The position numbers and the translations under genes were made by a program. A stretch of 15,198 nucleotides of DNA, from assembly GCA_947259605.1 (NCBI GenBank), contig CAMYMX010000024.1:1-15198 (forward strand), in the 5' to 3' direction. Below the pieces are notes generated by a model that saw only the letters and a list, made by a program, of their open reading frames with translations, was not told where the DNA came from and did not search any database. Source of the DNA: an uncultured Polyangiaceae bacterium (lineage in GTDB: Bacteria; Myxococcota_A; Polyangia; Polyangiales; Houyiibacteriaceae). This document shows positions 12,257 to 15,198 of this stretch, piece by piece (positions within the stretch are counted from its first letter, which is position 1; each line of letters begins with the position of its first letter).

Positions 12257-14026
12257 CGCGTTCGCCCGCGCGCGAGGATATCGGCGGAGGAGCTGCCTGG
12301 CCGCGCGGGCCTTTTCTTCCGCGGTCATCCACATTCGAAGCGTTGCGAAACGGTACATGGTGCGGATGTTCGGAAAGAGCGCCAGGTAGATCTGCCACGA
12401 GCCCTCGTAGGCGCTTGCATCGAGCGCGAACGCGAGCTGCTCTTCGCCAACCGAGGAGGTTGCGTCGGTGACGCGCGTGGCCACGAGGGCTCGAACGAGA
12501 CGATCGACTGCGTGCCCTCGCGCCTGGCCGATCTTGCTGCCGTGCGGATTGAACGAGCCGCGGCGGCGGGTCCAACTCTTTCGCCAGCGCTGGTCCCAGG
12601 CGTACAGCAGAGTGTTGTCGAAGTGAGCGAGTGCGATGAGCCGGCTCCAGCGCATGCACTGCTGAACGGTCCCGCTCGCTCGAAGATTGATTTCGGGCAC
12701 TTCGTCGCGCGAGATGGGTGCGCGCCGCGTTCCAAACCGCGCGTCGAGCCAGGCAAACTCAGTTGGGAAATCGTTGGCCGCGATCTGCAGCGGGTAGCTC
12801 GGCTGCTGTCCGAGGTCGAGGGCGATGTCCTTGAGGTCGTCGAAGACCTGAAACGACGCCAAGAGATGGCCCCAACGCCGAATCTCGTCGGTGTACTTGG
12901 CCGGGTCGAGGCCGAGCAAGCGCGCGCGGAGGTCGAGCCAGAGCATCATGACCATGTTGTTCTTGCGATAGAAGTGCCAGGCCGTGTCCTGCACGCGCAT
13001 CCGGTCAGCGCGATGTTCGCGCGCGCTGCAGCAAAGCTCGGCTTCATCGAGGTAGGTCTGGAAGCAGTGGTGCAAAAAGAGGTTCGTGGCGTTCACGGTC
13101 TCGCGGTTGGAATCGGCGAACAGCGAATCGATGGTTGCGGCCACCTGATCGAGCGCGTCAAACAGCTCCGACAAGGTGATTCCAAACTTGGTCCTGTGTG
13201 CGTCCGGCCAGATACCGAGCTTGCGAAGGTGCGAGAGAGAGAGATCGCGGAGTGGACGCTCGGCGGTATCGTCTCGGTAGAGCGACCTCAGCAGCTCGCC
13301 CGCTGCGTCGTGTCCCCCAACCGCAGCTGCGAGCTCGTCGAGGAACTCGTCTGCCAACTGCATGTAAAGAAACGCGACATCGGCGATCGCGACTGCGGTC
13401 GAGACCGGCGAGGCAGAGGCGCCCTTGAACGCGAAGTTGTCGACGAGCGGGCCGATCTGTTCGATCGCCGAGAAGGTTTCGCGAAGCCGCGGGTTGTCGA
13501 GGACCACGCTTGGTACGAGCTTGCGAATCCTTCGACGCCTCAGCCAGTAGACGGGAAGGATGGCACCGTGGCGAAAAAAATCACGGCTCTGGGCTGCCTT
13601 CTCGGCGAGGATCGACTTGAGCGAGCGGCTGCCGCGCAGCTCCTCCCATTGCCTGGTGATGCGCGCGACCTCAGCAGCCGTTCTTCCGTCTCCGTCGGCG
13701 CACTCGGGCTCGGGGTGAAGGAGGAGAGCCGTCTCATAGCGAAGGCGCACTTCTTCCGAACCCAGCTCGTCTCGGACGGCGTCTCCAAGCTGTGCCTCCC
13801 AAACGCGAAGCTTGGCTCGAAGCGCCCGCGCGTTCGAAGGACCCTCGGTGTGAAGGAGGGCGAGGCGAGCGCTCAGCACGCCCTCGAGCTCATGCGCGAG
13901 CGAGCCTCCGCTGCCCAGGTCGACGCGCATGTACGGGTGGCGGGCGAGCACGCCTTCGATGCGTCGCAGCACGAGCCGTTCGTGGGGCTCGAAGGAAGGC
14001 ATCGTGATGGAGGCGAGGACGGTCAT
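12173..14026 (-). CDS. Large isoprenoid-synthase-like protein (class I, two Asp-rich motifs)
   Basis: A 617-residue, mostly helical soluble protein with no signal peptide. Two aspartate-rich helices resemble the metal-diphosphate-binding motifs of class I isoprenoid synthases: YMQLADEFLDE (D226-E231) and SFQVFDDLKDIALDLGQ (D396-D400, plus D404), about 170 residues apart. A basic YRKNN segment (353-357) precedes the second motif, where prenyl synthases carry a diphosphate-binding Lys. This suggests the trans-prenyltransferase/terpene-synthase fold, with about 200 extra residues in front and 200 behind. It may be the family databases call 'class 1 isoprenoid biosynthesis enzyme'; substrate and product are unknown. 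ATG 14026 is preferred over ATG 14002 and GTG 14095; none has a good Shine-Dalgarno. Its 3' end overlaps the ACT gene, and it is divergent from the hydrolase gene. Confidence 0.6.
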   Translation of the reverse strand: MTVLASITMPSFEPHERLVLRRIEGVLARHPYMRVDLGSGGSLAHELEGVLSARLALLHTEGPSNARALRAKLRVWEAQLGDAVRDELGSEEVRLRYETALLLHPEPECADGDGRTAAEVARITRQWEELRGSRSLKSILAEKAAQSRDFFRHGAILPVYWLRRRRIRKLVPSVVLDNPRLRETFSAIEQIGPLVDNFAFKGASASPVSTAVAIADVAFLYMQLADEFLDELAAAVGGHDAAGELLRSLYRDDTAERPLRDLSLSHLRKLGIWPDAHRTKFGITLSELFDALDQVAATIDSLFADSNRETVNATNLFLHHCFQTYLDEAELCCSAREHRADRMRVQDTAWHFYRKNNMVMMLWLDLRARLLGLDPAKYTDEIRRWGHLLASFQVFDDLKDIALDLGQQPSYPLQIAANDFPTEFAWLDARFGTRRAPISRDEVPEINLRASGTVQQCMRWSRLIALAHFDNTLLYAWDQRWRKSWTRRRGSFNPHGSKIGQARGHAVDRLVRALVATRVTDATSSVGEEQLAFALDASAYEGSWQIYLALFPNIRTMYRFATLRMWMTAEEKARAARQLLRRYPRARANALVCLADADVDHQVSGDRLEAFSKLIEV

Positions 14027-14105
14027 GGGGGGACGGCGGTTGTGACACGCCTCGGCTGGAGGCTCCAATTCCCGCTCCCGGGGTGTTAGGGTCACTGTCT
14101 AGACG

Positions 14106-15198
14106 ATGACAGGCAAGGGCCAAAAACCGAGCTGGCGAGCGCCTTTTCGCCGTGTTGCGATGGCGACGGAGAACGCCCTCGAGCTCGTGCGGCTCGGACA
14201 TTTCACCGACCCGGAACACGCGCCATACAAGGTGGCCTACCAGATGCGGATTGCGCGCCTGCGACGCTACGGGGGGGACGACTACCGGCCGACGGTCGCC
14301 GCGCCCTTGCTCTTGATTCCGCCGCTCATGGTCACCGCGGAGATTTACGACGTCGCACCGGACATCAGCGGCGTGACCGCGTTGACGCAGCTGGGGCTCG
14401 ACGTCTGGGTCGTCGACTTCGGCTCCCCCGAGCAAGAAGAGGGCGGCATGAAACGCACCCTCGACGATCACATCAAGGCGGTGAGCGAGGCGATCGACTG
14501 GGTGCGGAAAGCCACCGGTCACGACGTGCATCTCGTTGGGTACTCCCAGGGCGGGATGTTCGCGTATCAGACCGCGGCCTACCGAACCTCCGATGGCATC
14601 GCGTCCTTGGTGACCTTTGGAAGCCCCGTCGACATTCATCGGAACCTTCCGATGATCCAAGACAGCATCGCGGGCCGTATGTTCGAGCTTGCGCAAGGCG
14701 CCTTAGACGCGCCCCTCGACAAGCTCGAAGGCCTGCCCGGCTTCTTGACGAGCACCGGTTTCAAGCTCCTCGCTGCGCACAAGGAAGTTGGCCAGCTCAT
14801 GGACTTCGTTCGGAAGCTGCACGACCGGCAGGCACTCGAAAAACGCGAAGCACGGAGGAGGTTCCTGGGTGGAGAAGGCTTCGTGGCCTGGCCCGGCCCA
14901 GCGCTCAAGAAGTTCATCGACGAGTTTGTCGTGCACAACCGGATGCTCTCCGGTGGCTTCGTCGTCGACGGGCGCACCGTCACACTCGCGGATATCACGT
15001 GCCCCGTTCTGTTCTTTGTCGGCGAGCGGGATTCGATTGCAAACGAGTCCGCGATTCGCGCGATCCGCGGCGCGGCTCCCAACGCGGAGCTCTTCGAAGT
15101 CGCGATGCGAGCCGGGCACTTCGGCCTCGTCGTTGGCAAGCAGGCCATGTCGTTCAGCTGGCCGACCGTTGCCGCCTGGGTGCGCTGGCGGGAAGGTG
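14106..15198 (+). CDS. Alpha/beta hydrolase, PHA-synthase-like, cut by window edge
   Basis: The frame is open from ATG 14106 to the end of the window (364 codons, no stop), so the C-terminus is missing. After a short basic N-terminus it shows PLLLIPPLMV (67-76) and DVWVVDFGSPEQEEGG (99-114), the oxyanion-side elements of PhaC-like hydrolases. The nucleophile elbow is GYSQGG with S147, the likely acid is D309 in GERDSIAN, and the His is H338 in AGHFGL. True PHA synthases use Cys at the elbow; the Ser here argues for an esterase, thioesterase or acyl-transfer role on a hydrophobic acyl substrate. Standalone members end near this length. Similar N-terminal hydrolase domains may be fused to acyl-CoA ligases, so the open frame leaves that possible. 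No strong Shine-Dalgarno precedes the start. It is divergent from the isoprenoid-synthase-like gene. Confidence 0.8.
   Translation, partial: MTGKGQKPSWRAPFRRVAMATENALELVRLGHFTDPEHAPYKVAYQMRIARLRRYGGDDYRPTVAAPLLLIPPLMVTAEIYDVAPDISGVTALTQLGLDVWVVDFGSPEQEEGGMKRTLDDHIKAVSEAIDWVRKATGHDVHLVGYSQGGMFAYQTAAYRTSDGIASLVTFGSPVDIHRNLPMIQDSIAGRMFELAQGALDAPLDKLEGLPGFLTSTGFKLLAAHKEVGQLMDFVRKLHDRQALEKREARRRFLGGEGFVAWPGPALKKFIDEFVVHNRMLSGGFVVDGRTVTLADITCPVLFFVGERDSIANESAIRAIRGAAPNAELFEVAMRAGHFGLVVGKQAMSFSWPTVAAWVRWREG

Noticed and set aside
12512..14089. 525-codon open frame on the plus strand
   Set aside because: It is antisense to the isoprenoid-synthase-like gene, has a composition typical of an out-of-frame GC-rich shadow, and shows no domain. 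The minus-strand frame has coherent motifs.
14027..14095. GTG start adding 23 residues to the isoprenoid-synthase-like protein
   Set aside because: It would leave only 10 bp to the divergent gene, with no ribosome-binding site. The added residues look non-conserved, although this is not certain.
13890..14696. 268-codon minus-strand frame across the 14027-14105 gap
   Set aside because: It covers the 5' parts of two divergent genes with clear protein signatures, and its product is rich in R, H and P as in other shadows.
12173..15198. A complete terpene or polyketide biosynthetic gene cluster
   Set aside because: Only one possible isoprenoid enzyme and one hydrolase are present. There is no carrier protein, P450, NRPS/PKS or transporter gene in the window.

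Overview
The window is high-GC, densely coding bacterial chromosome. Twelve protein genes on alternating strands fill almost all of it, two of them cut by the window edges. No tRNA, rRNA, CRISPR, phage or intact insertion-sequence gene was seen. The gene set suggests a Myxococcota or other 'deltaproteobacterial' genome, possibly an environmental one: a long hybrid histidine kinase, a sigma-54-type promoter, a eukaryote-like steroid 5-alpha-reductase and a PHA-synthase-like hydrolase. This is inference from gene flavour, not from a marker gene.

Left part (1-4365): the 3' end of a nitronate monooxygenase gene runs tail-to-tail into a large membrane-anchored TPR protein gene. Upstream of the TPR gene, on the same strand, is a steroid 5-alpha-reductase gene. 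That gene is divergent from thpR (RNA 2',3'-cyclic phosphodiesterase).

Middle (4366-10450): a good -24/-12 (sigma-54) promoter precedes a translationally coupled pair. The first encodes a membrane-anchored BON-domain protein; the second encodes a membrane-anchored coiled-coil protein ending in a helix-hairpin-helix domain. They converge on a hybrid histidine kinase (six membrane helices, HisKA, HATPase, a degenerate receiver, an intact receiver, Hpt). Divergent from the kinase is a full-length but motif-divergent NAD-dependent DNA ligase.

Right part (10451-15198): a class-I PLP aminotransferase and a GcvR-like double-ACT protein are divergent. They are separated by a striking 140-bp symmetrical inverted-repeat element whose ends abut both start codons. 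The ACT gene overlaps, tail-to-tail by 84 bp, a large (about 617 aa) protein with two aspartate-rich motifs of class I isoprenoid synthases. Divergent from that gene is an alpha/beta hydrolase of the PHA-synthase-like type, still open at the right edge.

All four convergent junctions are very tight (10, 6 and 3 bp gaps, and one 84-bp overlap), and no classical hairpin-plus-T-tract terminator was seen at them. The items most worth follow-up are the isoprenoid-synthase-like protein with its divergent hydrolase, the 140-bp palindromic element, the sigma-54-driven BON/HhH pair, the eukaryote-like steroid reductase and the divergent ligase. No stretch of 300 bp or more lacks a gene; the longest gaps are 4366-4505, 8240-8365 and 11597-11737.
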